Assembly: GCF_048268085.1 (NCBI RefSeq) | Contig: NZ_JBLWWF010000003.1 | Coordinates: forward strand, 204,517 to 268,516 | Length of the DNA: 64,000 bases | Direction of reading: 5' to 3' | From: Neptunicella sp048268085 | GTDB lineage: Bacteria; Pseudomonadota; Gammaproteobacteria; Enterobacterales; Alteromonadaceae | Part shown: positions 1 to 8,846 of the stretch, one piece after another | Layout of the letters: every line of letters begins with the position of its first letter | Position numbering within the stretch: position 1 is the first letter of the stretch | Notes under the pieces: model-generated | Databases searched by the model: none | What the model was told of the DNA's origin: nothing | What the model saw: only the letters and a program-made list of their open reading frames with translations | Translations under genes and position numbers: made by a program

Positions 1-228
1 CGTTCAATGGTACCCATTGGTAACTATGAGCGCGTGATGCCGCTGGATATCCTGCCCACGTTATTACTTCGAGACATGCTTTCTGGTGATACCGATGGTG
101 CGCAAACCTTAGGATGCCTGGAGCTGGATGAAGAAGATTTGGCGTTATGTACTTATGTTTGCCCAGGCAAATATAACTACGCGCCGGTTCTGCGTGAATG
201 CCTGAATACGATTGAGAAGGAAGGGTAA
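1..228 (+). CDS. nqrA: NqrA C-terminus (partial): Na+-translocating NADH:quinone reductase subunit A
   Basis: The reading frame is open at the left edge of the window, so only about the last 75 residues are present; the start lies outside. The residues PLDILPTLLLRDML and an acidic stretch ending before TAA fit the C-terminal part of NqrA, the cytoplasmic quinone-site-associated subunit of the Na+-NQR respiratory pump. The identification rests mainly on position: nqrB starts 3 bp after the stop and the rest of the nqr operon follows in canonical order. A GGAAGGG stretch at the end of this gene serves as ribosome site for nqrB. Confidence 0.93.
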   Translation, partial: RSMVPIGNYERVMPLDILPTLLLRDMLSGDTDGAQTLGCLELDEEDLALCTYVCPGKYNYAPVLRECLNTIEKEG

Positions 229-231
229 TCC

Positions 232-1440
232 ATGAGCTTGAAAGATTACTTAGAAAAGATCGAACCGGATTTTGAGCCGGGTGGTCGCTACGAAAAATGG
301 TACGCGCTGTATGAAGCCGCTGCCACTATTTTCTATACTCCGGGTAAGGTCAACAAATCGACTACTCATGTTAAAGACAGTATCGATTTAAAACGCATCA
401 TGATTATGGTGTGGTTAGCCACTTTCCCGGCCATGTTTTACGGTATGTACAACGTTGGTGTACAAGCCAATACGGCCATTCTTGCCGGTGCAACGTTGCC
501 AGATATGTGGCAAGCCGCTTTGTTTACCATGTTGGGTGGGCAACTCGGTGCTGATACTGGTGGTCTTGGACTGTTCTTTTATGGTGCCTGCTTTTACCTG
601 CCAATTTACGCGGTGACGTTTATTGTTGGTGGATTCTGGGAAGTGCTATTCGCTTCAATTCGTAAACATGAAATTAATGAAGGTTTTTTCGTTACTTCAG
701 TTTTGTTTTCGTTAACCTTGCCTGCCACTATTCCTTTATGGCAAGTGGCTTTAGGTATTACTTTTGGTGTGGTGATTGCCAAAGAAATCTTTGGTGGTAC
801 CGGACGTAACTTCTTAAACCCAGCATTATCCGGTCGGGCTTTCCTGTATTTTGCTTATCCAGCGTATATGTCAGGAGATGCAATTTGGACTGCTGCAGAC
901 GGTTTTTCTGGCGCCACCTTTTTAGGTCAAGCGGCGCTAGGGCATGTGACTGACTGGAGTATGAATGCCGATTGGTGGAATGCGTTCTATGGCGCGATTC
1001 AAGGTTCTGTGGGGGAAACTTCTACACTGGCGTTGGCAATTGGTGGTTTGTTTATTATTTATTTGCGAATTGCTTCCTGGCGTATCGTCGGTGGTGTGAT
1101 GCTGGGCATGGCGATATTTGCCAGCTTGCTTAACATGATTGGCAGCGATACCAACCCCATGTTCGCGATGCCCTGGTATTGGCATTTGGTTACCGGTGGT
1201 TTTGCCTTTGGTATGTTCTTTATGGCAACCGACCCCGTATCTGCATCATTCACCAACAAAGGTAAGTGGGCTTATGGAGCCTTAATCGGATTTATGTGTG
1301 TCATGATTCGAGTGGTTAACCCGGCTTTCCCTGAAGGAATGATGTTGGCTATTTTATTTGCCAACTTATGGGCTCCACTATTCGATTATTTTGTCGCACA
1401 AGGCAATATCAAACGGAGGCTAGCTCGTGTCAGCAAATAA
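232..1440 (+). CDS. nqrB: NqrB: membrane subunit B of Na+-NQR with covalent FMN site
   Basis: A 402-residue polytopic membrane protein, the usual NqrB length. It carries part of the sodium path and, by family knowledge, a riboflavin and a covalently bound FMN. The flavinylation motif is visible as DGFSGATF, placing the phosphothreonyl attachment residue at Thr229. About ten hydrophobic segments follow an N-terminal cytoplasmic stretch of around 55 residues. It sits 3 bp downstream of nqrA and overlaps nqrC by 14 bp, so translation is probably coupled. The enzyme that attaches the FMN (ApbE) is encoded 3 kb downstream. Confidence 0.97.
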   Translation: MSLKDYLEKIEPDFEPGGRYEKWYALYEAAATIFYTPGKVNKSTTHVKDSIDLKRIMIMVWLATFPAMFYGMYNVGVQANTAILAGATLPDMWQAALFTMLGGQLGADTGGLGLFFYGACFYLPIYAVTFIVGGFWEVLFASIRKHEINEGFFVTSVLFSLTLPATIPLWQVALGITFGVVIAKEIFGGTGRNFLNPALSGRAFLYFAYPAYMSGDAIWTAADGFSGATFLGQAALGHVTDWSMNADWWNAFYGAIQGSVGETSTLALAIGGLFIIYLRIASWRIVGGVMLGMAIFASLLNMIGSDTNPMFAMPWYWHLVTGGFAFGMFFMATDPVSASFTNKGKWAYGALIGFMCVMIRVVNPAFPEGMMLAILFANLWAPLFDYFVAQGNIKRRLARVSK

Positions 1441-2179
1441 AGAAACTTTGGGTAAAACTCTTGGTGTCGTTTTGGCCGTATGTTTGGTTTGTTCAGTTAT
1501 TGTATCCGGTTCTGCGGTTGGTTTGCGTGATCTACAAGAACACAATGCCAAGTTGGACAAACAAACAAACATTTTGGAAGCGGCTGGTTTAGTCGCAGAA
1601 AAGAAAAGCGAAGTTCCGGCAATCTATAATCAGTATATTGAAGAACGATATGTTGATTTGGCCAGTGGTGAATATGTCGAAAAGTCAGCTGATTACGACA
1701 TGTATAAAGCCGCTCGTGATCCTGAGCAAAGTGTTAAGCCTCAGCCTGATACAGCCAGTTTAATTCGCCGCGCCAAAGTGGCGAGCGTTTATCTGGTCAA
1801 AGACGATGCGGGTAAAATACAGCGAATCATTTTGCCAATAAATGGCAGTGGTTTATGGAACATGATGTATGGCTTTTTAGCGATTGATAATGATGGTAAT
1901 ACGGTGCGTGAGCTGGTTTATTACGATCAAAAAGAAACACCGGGATTGGGCGGCGAAGTACAAAACCCTAAATGGAAAGCATTATGGGATGGTAAAAAGC
2001 TTTTCAAAGACGGTGAAGTAGCAATCAAAGTGACTAAAAATGCCGGTTCTGATAATCCTTATGCCGTTGATGCGTTATCAGGCGCAACGTTAACCAGTAA
2101 AGGTGTGCAAAACACATTGGATTACTGGTTGGGTAAAGAGGGCTTTGGTCCTTTCCTGAACAATCTTAAGAGAGGCTAA
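1427..2179 (+). CDS. nqrC: NqrC: periplasmic covalent-FMN subunit of Na+-NQR
   Basis: This gene encodes 250 residues with one N-terminal membrane anchor (about residues 10-33) and a periplasmic FMN-binding domain. The flavinylation motif DALSGATLTS puts the FMN-carrying residue at Thr221. I use a GTG start because GGAGG lies at 1415-1419, seven bases upstream, and because the resulting N-terminus begins directly before the anchor. The gene starts inside the end of nqrB. In the family, FMN on NqrC carries electrons between the redox centre at NqrD/E and the FMN of NqrB. Confidence 0.97.
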   Translation: MSANKETLGKTLGVVLAVCLVCSVIVSGSAVGLRDLQEHNAKLDKQTNILEAAGLVAEKKSEVPAIYNQYIEERYVDLASGEYVEKSADYDMYKAARDPEQSVKPQPDTASLIRRAKVASVYLVKDDAGKIQRIILPINGSGLWNMMYGFLAIDNDGNTVRELVYYDQKETPGLGGEVQNPKWKALWDGKKLFKDGEVAIKVTKNAGSDNPYAVDALSGATLTSKGVQNTLDYWLGKEGFGPFLNNLKRG

Positions 2180-2183
2180 ACTG

Positions 2184-2816
2184 ATGGCTGATACTAAAGA
2201 AATGAAAAAGGTTCTGTTTGGACCCATTCTGGACAACAACCCAATTGCCTTACAGGTATTAGGTGTGTGTTCAGCATTGGCGGTTACCACCAAACTGGAA
2301 ACTGCCTTGGTAATGGCGCTGGCATTGACCTCGGTCACCGCGTTTTCTAACTTGTTTATCTCGATTATCCGCAACGCTATTCCTTCCAGTGTGCGGATTA
2401 TTGTGCAGATGACCATTATTGCTTCACTGGTTATTGTGGTGGATCAAATTCTTAAAGCCTATTCCTATGAAATATCCAAGCAACTGTCGGTGTTCGTTGG
2501 TTTGATCATTACTAACTGTATTGTAATGGGCCGTGCCGAAGCGTATGCAATGAAAAGCCCGCCTTTAATGAGTTTCCTTGACGGGATTGGTAATGGTTTA
2601 GGTTATTCGTTTGTGCTGGTTGTTGTGGGCATCATTAAAGAGCTATTTGGTTTCGGTACCTTGTTAGGTTTTGAAATTTTACCTCTGATTCAAAATGGTG
2701 GCTGGTATCAGGCAAATGGTTTGTTGATTTTACCATTTAGCTCTTTCTTCCTGATTGGCGGTTTTATTTGGGTTATGCGCACATTCAAGAAAGAACAAGT
2801 CGAGGCGAAGGAGTAA
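2184..2816 (+). CDS. nqrD: NqrD: integral membrane subunit D of Na+-NQR
   Basis: This is a 210-residue protein that is almost entirely hydrophobic, with about six membrane spans, homologous in fold to NqrE. The stretch LSVFVGLIITNCIVMGRAEA contains the conserved cysteine that, in the known Na+-NQR structures, helps hold an iron centre in the membrane with NqrE. The ATG follows a GAGAGG ribosome site and lies 4 bp after nqrC. Maturation of this iron site is attributed to NqrM, whose gene is at 5846-6079. Confidence 0.96.
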   Translation: MADTKEMKKVLFGPILDNNPIALQVLGVCSALAVTTKLETALVMALALTSVTAFSNLFISIIRNAIPSSVRIIVQMTIIASLVIVVDQILKAYSYEISKQLSVFVGLIITNCIVMGRAEAYAMKSPPLMSFLDGIGNGLGYSFVLVVVGIIKELFGFGTLLGFEILPLIQNGGWYQANGLLILPFSSFFLIGGFIWVMRTFKKEQVEAKE

Positions 2817-2819
2817 TCA

Positions 2820-3428
2820 ATGGAACATTATCTGAATTTATTGGTTCGTTCGATTTTTATCGAAAATATGGCACTAGCCTATTTCTTGGGCATGTGTACT
2901 TTCTTGGCGGTGTCCAAAAAAGTAAAAACAGCAATGGGCTTAGGAGTTGCGGTTATCGTGGTATTGACGATTTCGGTACCGGCTAACCAGGTAATCTACT
3001 CTTTATTTTTAGCGCCTGGTGCGTTGGAGTGGGCGGGATTCCCTGATACCGATTTAAGCTTCTTAAACTTTTTAACTTTTATTGGTGTTATCGCTGCGTT
3101 GGTTCAAATTCTGGAAATGTTATTAGATAAATATTTCCAGTCGCTTTATAACGCATTGGGTATCTTCTTACCTTTGATTACGGTTAACTGCGCTATCTTC
3201 GGTGGGGTTGCTTTTGCTATCCAGCGTGATTACAACACGGTAGAAAGTGTGTTTTACGGTATGGGTAGCGGCATGGGATGGGCATTAGCTATTACTTTAA
3301 TGGCGGCAGTACGTGAAAAACTGAAATATGCCGATATGCCTGAGGGTATTCGTGGACTAGGTTCGGTATTTATTACTGCTGGTCTGATGGCGATTGGCTT
3401 CCAGTCATTCTCCGGTATTTCACTTTAA
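2820..3428 (+). CDS. nqrE: NqrE: integral membrane subunit E of Na+-NQR
   Basis: This 202-residue membrane protein with six predicted spans pairs with NqrD as an inverted-topology homologue. The conserved cysteines are visible in MALAYFLGMCTFLAVSKK near the N-terminus and in LPLITVNCAIFGGVAFA. These correspond to the cysteines that coordinate the intramembrane iron centre. AAGGAG immediately upstream of the ATG gives a strong ribosome site, and the gap to nqrD is 3 bp. Confidence 0.96.
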   Translation: MEHYLNLLVRSIFIENMALAYFLGMCTFLAVSKKVKTAMGLGVAVIVVLTISVPANQVIYSLFLAPGALEWAGFPDTDLSFLNFLTFIGVIAALVQILEMLLDKYFQSLYNALGIFLPLITVNCAIFGGVAFAIQRDYNTVESVFYGMGSGMGWALAITLMAAVREKLKYADMPEGIRGLGSVFITAGLMAIGFQSFSGISL

Positions 3429-3446
3429 GCGAGGAACAGATCAGTT

Positions 3447-4676
3447 ATGAATATTGAGATTCTTCTTGGCGTAGGCATGTTTATTGCCATCGTCGTGGTG
3501 CTGGTGATGGTTATTATGTTAGCCAAATCCAAATTAGTCCCCTCTGGTGATGTGAATATCACTATCAATGGTGACCCGGAAAAATCGATTACCGCTCAAC
3601 CTGGCAGTAAGTTGTTAGGTGCATTGGCTAACTCGGGTATTTTCGTTTCTTCTGCTTGCGGTGGCGGTGGCTCTTGTGGTCAGTGTCGGGTGAATATCCA
3701 CTCTGGTGGTGGTGAAATATTGCCGACCGAGCTTGACCATATTAGTAAACGTGATGCCAAAGAAGGTTGTCGTTTATCTTGTCAGGTCGCGATTAAGCAA
3801 GATATGGATATTGAACTACCTGAAGAAATTTTTGGAATTAAAAAGTGGGAATGTGAAGTTATTTCTAACGATAACAAAGCCACTTTTATTAAAGAACTAA
3901 AACTTAAAATACCTGAAGGTGAAGTGGTTCCTTTCCGTGCCGGTGGTTTTATTCAGATCGAAGCTCCACCTCATCATGTTAAATATAAAGATTTTGATGT
4001 ACCGGAAGAATATCGTAAAGACTGGAATCACTTCGGTTTCTTCGATATTGAATCTAAGGTAGATGAAGAAACCATTCGTGCTTATTCGATGGCAAACTAT
4101 CCGGAAGAAGAAGGGATTATTCTGTTGAACGTGCGTATTGCGTCACCGCCACCGAATAACCTAACCTTGCCTGCCGGTAAAATGTCTTCATTTATCTGGA
4201 GTCTTAAGCCTGGAGATAAAGTGACTATCTCTGGCCCATTTGGTGAGTTCTTCGCAAAAGACACCGATGCAGAAATGGTATTTATTGGTGGTGGTGCGGG
4301 AATGGCGCCAATGCGTTCGCATATCTTCGACCAGTTACGCCGGATTAAAAGCAAACGTAAAATTAGCTTCTGGTATGGTGCCCGTTCATTACGCGAAATG
4401 TTCTATGTTGAAGATTTCGATATGTTGCAAGAAGAAAACGAAAACTTTGAATGGCATGTCGCACTGTCTGATCCTCAAGCAGAAGATAATTGGGATGGGT
4501 ATACCGGCTTTATTCATAATGTATTGCTGGAAAACTATCTTAAAGATCACCCTGCCCCGGAAGATTGTGAATTTTATATGTGTGGTCCACCCATGATGAA
4601 TGCGGCAGTGATTAACATGCTTAAAGAACTGGGTGTGGAAGATGAGAATATTTTGCTGGATGATTTCGGCGGTTAA
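3447..4676 (+). CDS. nqrF: NqrF: NADH-oxidising FAD and 2Fe-2S subunit of Na+-NQR
   Basis: This 409-residue protein is the electron entry subunit. An N-terminal membrane anchor (about residues 5-27) precedes a ferredoxin-like domain with cysteine ligands C71, C77, C80 and C112, in the motif SACGGGGSCGQC followed by SCQ. A ferredoxin-reductase-like FAD domain follows, containing the RAYSMANYP flavin motif. The C-terminal NAD-binding domain has GGGAGMAPMRSH and the terminal CGPPMM motif. It is the last structural gene of the operon; a strong terminator follows at 4720-4745. Confidence 0.98.
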   Translation: MNIEILLGVGMFIAIVVVLVMVIMLAKSKLVPSGDVNITINGDPEKSITAQPGSKLLGALANSGIFVSSACGGGGSCGQCRVNIHSGGGEILPTELDHISKRDAKEGCRLSCQVAIKQDMDIELPEEIFGIKKWECEVISNDNKATFIKELKLKIPEGEVVPFRAGGFIQIEAPPHHVKYKDFDVPEEYRKDWNHFGFFDIESKVDEETIRAYSMANYPEEEGIILLNVRIASPPPNNLTLPAGKMSSFIWSLKPGDKVTISGPFGEFFAKDTDAEMVFIGGGAGMAPMRSHIFDQLRRIKSKRKISFWYGARSLREMFYVEDFDMLQEENENFEWHVALSDPQAEDNWDGYTGFIHNVLLENYLKDHPAPEDCEFYMCGPPMMNAAVINMLKELGVEDENILLDDFGG

Positions 4677-4719
4677 TTATTCTCTATCAGGTAGCCCTGA
4701 TCGCAGAGTGTAAAATTGT

Positions 4720-4745
4720 AAAAGGGGCCATTTGGCTCCTTTTTT
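4720..4745 (+). terminator. Rho-independent terminator after nqrF
   Basis: An A-rich left arm, AAAAGGGGCCA, pairs with TGGCTCCTTTT across a two-base gap (effectively a 4-base loop) with one G-T pair, followed by a run of Ts. It lies 44 bp after the nqrF stop and 27 bp before apbE. It should separate, or only partly attenuate, apbE transcription relative to nqr. Confidence 0.8.
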
Positions 4746-4771
4746 GTAGCAAATTTAATAATAGGAAAGCT

Positions 4772-5794
4772 ATGTATCCGAATTATTTTTATCGTTATGT
4801 GACGGTTATTTTATGCAGTTTGCTGTTACTGGCGTGCCAGCCGGCCAAAGACCCACAGTGGGCGTTACAGGGCAATACAATGGGAACGACTTATCATATT
4901 AAGTTAGTTGTACCAGAGCAGAGCGAATTAACCGAAGCACAGCTGCAGCAGAAAATTGACCAATTACTGATTGATGTTAATCATGCTATGTCGACCTATC
5001 AGCCAGATTCCGAGTTATCCCGTTTTAACCAGTTTCCAGCGCATCGGGTTTTTCCATTATCCAAAGCTACCAGACAGGTGATTGACGAGTCTATTCGGCT
5101 TTATCATATGACGGATGGAGCGTTGGATGTTACCGTGGGACCGTTAGTTAATTTATGGGGGTTTGGTCCTAAAGCCAGACCGCACACCATTCCAACCGAC
5201 GAGGTAATTGAACAAACTCGTCTGCAAACTGGTGTTCAACACATTCAGCTTAGCGATGAAGGAATAAGTAAGGCCATTCCTGATTTATATATTGATTTAT
5301 CTTCCATTGCGAAAGGGTATGGTGTGGATGCTGTGGCTGACTTATTAGAAAAGCAGGGAGTTAGGGATTATCTAGTAGAAATTGGTGGAGAAATGCGTTT
5401 ATCTGGCCATAAAGCGGACGGAAGTGATTGGCGAGTCGCGATTGAAAAACCTGAATCGATGGATAGAGCAGTGCAACAGATCATCTCCATTGGCGATAAT
5501 GGTATTGCTACTTCTGGGGATTATCGCAATTACTACGAAGAAAATGGTGTACGCTATTCACATACTATCGATCCGCAAACAGGTAAGCCAATCCAGCATA
5601 AATTGGTGTCGGTTACCGTGGTAACCCCTTCGTGCATGACGGCAGATGGATTAGCGACTGCCATTAACGTGATGGGTTTTGAAAAGGGTAAAGCTTTTGC
5701 GTTAGAACACAATTTGGCAGTATTGTTAATAAATCGCGAAGACGGGCAGTTTGAAGCCTATAATACCCCGGCATTTGAACCCTATTTACGTTAG
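4772..5794 (+). CDS. apbE: ApbE: FAD:protein FMN transferase (lipoprotein)
   Basis: A 340-residue exported lipoprotein: a hydrophobic N-terminus ends in the lipobox LLAC, with lipidated Cys22. ApbE hydrolyses FAD and attaches FMN to threonine in S/T-G-A-T motifs. Both acceptor motifs, in NqrB (SGAT, residues 226-229) and NqrC (SGAT, residues 218-221), are encoded just upstream. Family signatures seen are GNTMGTTYHI near the N-terminus, LGPLVNLWGFG-like residues near 125-133, DLSSIAKGYGVD and VEIGGEMR, plus the C-terminal THTIDP-like metal/FAD region and TADGLATA. AGGAAAG precedes the ATG. Confidence 0.95.
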   Translation: MYPNYFYRYVTVILCSLLLLACQPAKDPQWALQGNTMGTTYHIKLVVPEQSELTEAQLQQKIDQLLIDVNHAMSTYQPDSELSRFNQFPAHRVFPLSKATRQVIDESIRLYHMTDGALDVTVGPLVNLWGFGPKARPHTIPTDEVIEQTRLQTGVQHIQLSDEGISKAIPDLYIDLSSIAKGYGVDAVADLLEKQGVRDYLVEIGGEMRLSGHKADGSDWRVAIEKPESMDRAVQQIISIGDNGIATSGDYRNYYEENGVRYSHTIDPQTGKPIQHKLVSVTVVTPSCMTADGLATAINVMGFEKGKAFALEHNLAVLLINREDGQFEAYNTPAFEPYLR

Positions 5795-5845
5795 AATTGG
5801 CTGGTTGGTTGAACGGCTGAATTTACATTATTGATTGGAGTTGTT

Positions 5846-6079
5846 GTGAGTACTTTTTTGCTGGCTTTTGTATTTTTTCTAGTAGTAATGATAGCAATGG
5901 CGATAGGTTATATCGTGCAAAGAAAATCCATTGCTGGCAGTTGTGGTGGTTTAGGTGCATTGGGCATTGATAAGGCCTGCGATTGCCCTGAACCCTGTGA
6001 TCGCAAAAAAGCGCGTATGGAAAAAGAACAAGCCAGAGCAAAGAAACTTGAGCAATGGCAACGGGATCAAATTATTTAA
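5846..6079 (+). CDS. nqrM: NqrM: Na+-NQR maturation protein
   Basis: A small protein of 77 residues with one N-terminal membrane helix (about residues 4-24), followed by a cysteine-rich segment SCGGLGALGIDKACDCPEPC with Cys33, Cys45, Cys47 and Cys51. It ends in a charged tail. This matches NqrM (formerly DUF539), needed for installing the iron site at NqrD/NqrE. I choose the GTG start at 5846 over the in-frame TTG at 5831 because GGAG lies at 5837-5840 with correct spacing and the protein then begins directly at the helix. It follows apbE by about 50 bp. Confidence 0.93.
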   Translation: MSTFLLAFVFFLVVMIAMAIGYIVQRKSIAGSCGGLGALGIDKACDCPEPCDRKKARMEKEQARAKKLEQWQRDQII

Positions 6080-6090
6080 TGAGTTAGTTA

Positions 6091-6123
6091 TTACCAATCC
6101 GCAACTTGATGGCGGATTGGTAA
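6091..6123. terminator. Hairpin between convergent nqrM and antiporter genes
   Basis: Perfect 12-bp inverted repeat TTACCAATCCGC / GCGGATTGGTAA with a 9-base loop, placed between two convergent genes. Only short T-rich stretches flank it, so it probably acts as a bidirectional terminator of moderate strength. Confidence 0.65.
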
Positions 6124-6132
6124 GCGCTATTA

Positions 6133-7419
6133 TTATCTCTCGTTGAGCTCTTTAGCCGCGATACTTTTGGTGATAAGCGGAGAGATAGTTAATCCTTGTA
6201 CAATGATTGAGAATATAACTACCACGTAAGTGATAATCAGTATAAGGCTATGAATATCCGTTCCGTTAGATAATATCGTGCCGCTGGGAATGGAAGCAGC
6301 CATCGCTAGAGCCAGACCTCCTCGTAGCCCTCCCCAGGTTAAGATCCGCACCGAGTTAAGATCATATTTTCTAAACAGTCTAAACACCACATAAGGTGCA
6401 GATACGCTTAAAAAGCGAGCCAGTAACACGACCGGTACCATTAATAAACCAAAACCAATCTCTTCCAGTGTGAGCGGCATGGTGACCAACAATAAACCGA
6501 TTAACAGAAACAGCAGGGCGTTAAGAAAGTTATCTGTGGCATGCCAGAAGTTTTTAACATACTTGGTACCCGACATACCGTTACGCTTAGACGCTTTAGA
6601 GCGAGTTATATTGCCCATTAATATTCCACTGGTCACCATTGCCAGTGCACCTGAAATATCCAGTATATTGGCTAATGCAAAACCGGCTGAGGGAATTGTT
6701 AAGGTGACAAGCAGACGAATATTGGCATCTTTACTGTGCATAATTAAGTAATGTCCAACCAAAGTCAGTACCAAACCAAAAGCCACCCCACCTACCGCAT
6801 CAACCATAAATAGTGTGGCGACACTTGAAAAGGTCGGTTCTACCCCAGAAAAAGCGACTGCGTAAATGGTGGTGAAAATGACTAAGCCTACACCATCGTT
6901 AAATAAGGACTCACCTTCGACCTGAATTGAAATATTAGCCGGTGCTTTCATTTGTTTGATGATCGCTAATACTGCAATGGGATCGGTTGGACTAATTAAT
7001 GCGCCAAACAGCAGACAGTAAATAAACGGAACATTCCAGCCAAACTGAGTAAATAGCCAGTTGCTGAGATAACCAATAATAAAGGTTGATGCCAAAGTGG
7101 AAAATAACACGAGTATGGTGATTTCCCATCGTTGTTTGCGCAACGCGGGTAAATCTATTTCTAATGCACCAGCAAAGAGTAAAAAGCCCAGCATCCCTTT
7201 GAGTAGTAACTGATTGAAGTTTAGATCTGACACAATATTGGTGATGGCCATGGCGTTTTCATCGCCAAGTAACTTTACCGCCAGAATAAGTAATAGCGAA
7301 ATAAGCACCGAGCCGGTGGTGATCGCAATTGTAGTTTGTAACTTAAGTATGTATTGATTGGCCCACGCGATAAAAATCGCGATAGCGGACAAAAAGCAAA
7401 TCAAATACCAGGCATTCAT
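6133..7419 (-). CDS. CPA1-family Na+/H+ antiporter (NhaP-like)
   Basis: A 428-residue inner-membrane protein with about twelve hydrophobic segments. Two diagnostic family motifs are seen: GALISPTDPIAVLAI, and GESLFNDGVGLVIF, whose Asn-Asp pair is typical of electroneutral cation/proton antiporters. The ATG at 7419 is preferred over the adjacent TTG because AGGA lies about nine bases upstream. Being next to a Na+-pumping NADH dehydrogenase is consistent with a sodium-based energy economy, but the gene is on the opposite strand and not in the nqr operon. The exact ion preference cannot be read from sequence. Confidence 0.88.
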   Translation of the reverse strand: MNAWYLICFLSAIAIFIAWANQYILKLQTTIAITTGSVLISLLLILAVKLLGDENAMAITNIVSDLNFNQLLLKGMLGFLLFAGALEIDLPALRKQRWEITILVLFSTLASTFIIGYLSNWLFTQFGWNVPFIYCLLFGALISPTDPIAVLAIIKQMKAPANISIQVEGESLFNDGVGLVIFTTIYAVAFSGVEPTFSSVATLFMVDAVGGVAFGLVLTLVGHYLIMHSKDANIRLLVTLTIPSAGFALANILDISGALAMVTSGILMGNITRSKASKRNGMSGTKYVKNFWHATDNFLNALLFLLIGLLLVTMPLTLEEIGFGLLMVPVVLLARFLSVSAPYVVFRLFRKYDLNSVRILTWGGLRGGLALAMAASIPSGTILSNGTDIHSLILIITYVVVIFSIIVQGLTISPLITKSIAAKELNER

Positions 7420-7644
7420 CAAGCATATCCTAAAGTAGAGAGTGAAATAGCGTTTGAACTGCGCATTGCGGGAGACATTTTGCGTACAAATTAGCCAAGT
7501 TTAGCCAGTGTAAACTGACGTAATTTTACACTTTTAGACAAAGTTCGTCACGATTCAATTATGCGAAATTGTTTGGTCTTATCACAAACATGGTAAGTCT
7601 ATGGTTTGCCATGCATTAAAAGCTGTTGTACATTCCATAATCGA

Positions 7645-7658
7645 TGACAGCGTTGTCA
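7645..7658. promoter_or_regulatory. NagR-like operator upstream of the GH18 gene
   Basis: The sequence TGACAGCGTTGTCA is a near-perfect palindrome centred on CG, flanked by A and TT. It lies 53 bp upstream of the GH18 ATG. The same 14-mer recurs upstream of nagX at 8800-8813. It resembles the operator reported for the LacI-family GlcNAc repressor NagR of Shewanella and related Alteromonadales. Binding is inferred. Confidence 0.75.
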
Positions 7659-7711
7659 TTTTTTTGGATGAATTATCCTCCCGATGAATATGGGTATAGA
7701 TGGAATTAAGT

Positions 7712-8746
7712 ATGAAAAATATCGTTAGATTAGTGACTTTGCTGTTGTTACTGACTTCAGTCGCAAGCGTGTCAGCCCCTTATCGGGTTATCGGTTATAT
7801 TCCAGCCTATAAAGATCTGACAGCTATTATCGATAATGTTGATTTAACTAAATTGACGCATATTAATGTGTCATTTTTGAATCCGGATCAAAGGGGATTG
7901 TTTTTTACTGCCGATGGATTTACTTGCATGTCTAAAGACGAGGATGGAACCCCCGTCGATGTTAACGATATCCGTTATGTGATTAAACAAGCTCATCAAC
8001 ATCAAGTGAAAGTTTTACTCTCCTTAGGGGGCGGGGTGTTGCCCAGTTGTACGGGAGATTGGGCGCAATTGTTACAACCTCAAACACGTTCTAAAATAGT
8101 TACCCAACTACTTGATTTAGTAGATGAACTTGATTTGGATGGGTTGGATATTGATTTGGAAGGCATTGTATTAACTCGAATTGATCAAGCCAGTAATTAT
8201 ACGCCTTTTATTAAAGCACTATCTCAACAACTTACACCACGCGGTAAATTGTTAACCACTGCGACTGCCTCATACGAGGGAGGCATGGTGCCTATTTCGT
8301 CCCTGCCTTATTTCGATTTTGTTAATCTGATGTCTTACGATGGTATCGGCCCAAGTTGGGGCATTGCGGGGAGTCAGCATGCGACTTATCAGCAAGCTGT
8401 ACGTGATGTTCAATTATGGCAAAGTCGTGGCTTAGCACAGGATAAACTCGTGCTTGGATTACCCTTTTATGGCTATGGATTTGGGCAATATAAACCAAAT
8501 TATGCAATTAAGGACATACTCAGTGAATTTGGTGTTGATGCCCTTAATCAGGACGTCATTGGTCAAGCCTGCGATGGCTGCGATTATATTACCTATAACG
8601 GGATTAAAACCATTCAAGCGAAAACCCAACTAGCGCTAAAACAGGGGAGTGGAGTGATGATTTGGGAATTATCCCATGATGCGGTAGCGCCAAACAGTCT
8701 ATTACAGGTTATCCAAAATGAGATTAACCAGTTTGAAGCCAACTAA
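7712..8746 (+). CDS. Secreted GH18 glycoside hydrolase (chitinase-like)
   Basis: The protein has 344 residues. Residues 1-22 form a signal peptide ending VSA before PYRVIGYIPAYKD. A single GH18 TIM barrel follows. The catalytic DxxDxDxE motif is intact as DGLDIDLE (Asp143, Asp146, Asp148, Glu150), and the SLGGG and LMSYD strands are present. No carbohydrate-binding module is attached. I use the ATG at 7712 rather than 7700 because the signal peptide then starts with MKN. Family members cut beta-1,4-GlcNAc linkages (chitin, chitooligosaccharides or related glycans). The NagR-like operator upstream and nagX downstream support a role in GlcNAc release. Confidence 0.88.
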   Translation: MKNIVRLVTLLLLLTSVASVSAPYRVIGYIPAYKDLTAIIDNVDLTKLTHINVSFLNPDQRGLFFTADGFTCMSKDEDGTPVDVNDIRYVIKQAHQHQVKVLLSLGGGVLPSCTGDWAQLLQPQTRSKIVTQLLDLVDELDLDGLDIDLEGIVLTRIDQASNYTPFIKALSQQLTPRGKLLTTATASYEGGMVPISSLPYFDFVNLMSYDGIGPSWGIAGSQHATYQQAVRDVQLWQSRGLAQDKLVLGLPFYGYGFGQYKPNYAIKDILSEFGVDALNQDVIGQACDGCDYITYNGIKTIQAKTQLALKQGSGVMIWELSHDAVAPNSLLQVIQNEINQFEAN

Positions 8747-8799
8747 AAATCAGCCAGGAATAGAATTTATTACAATCACTTGTTAATCTAACCCTCAAA

Positions 8800-8813
8800 T
8801 GACAGCGTTGTCA
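8800..8813. promoter_or_regulatory. NagR-like operator upstream of nagX
   Basis: Second copy of TGACAGCGTTGTCA, here embedded in a larger near-perfect 26-bp palindrome (8794-8819) that extends into CTCAAA / TTTGAG arms. It ends 33 bp before the nagX ATG, a position suited to repression. Identity with the site at 7645-7658 argues for a shared regulator. Confidence 0.78.
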
Positions 8814-8846
8814 TTTGAGTTTTCATGTCAATAATTGGAGTGAGAA

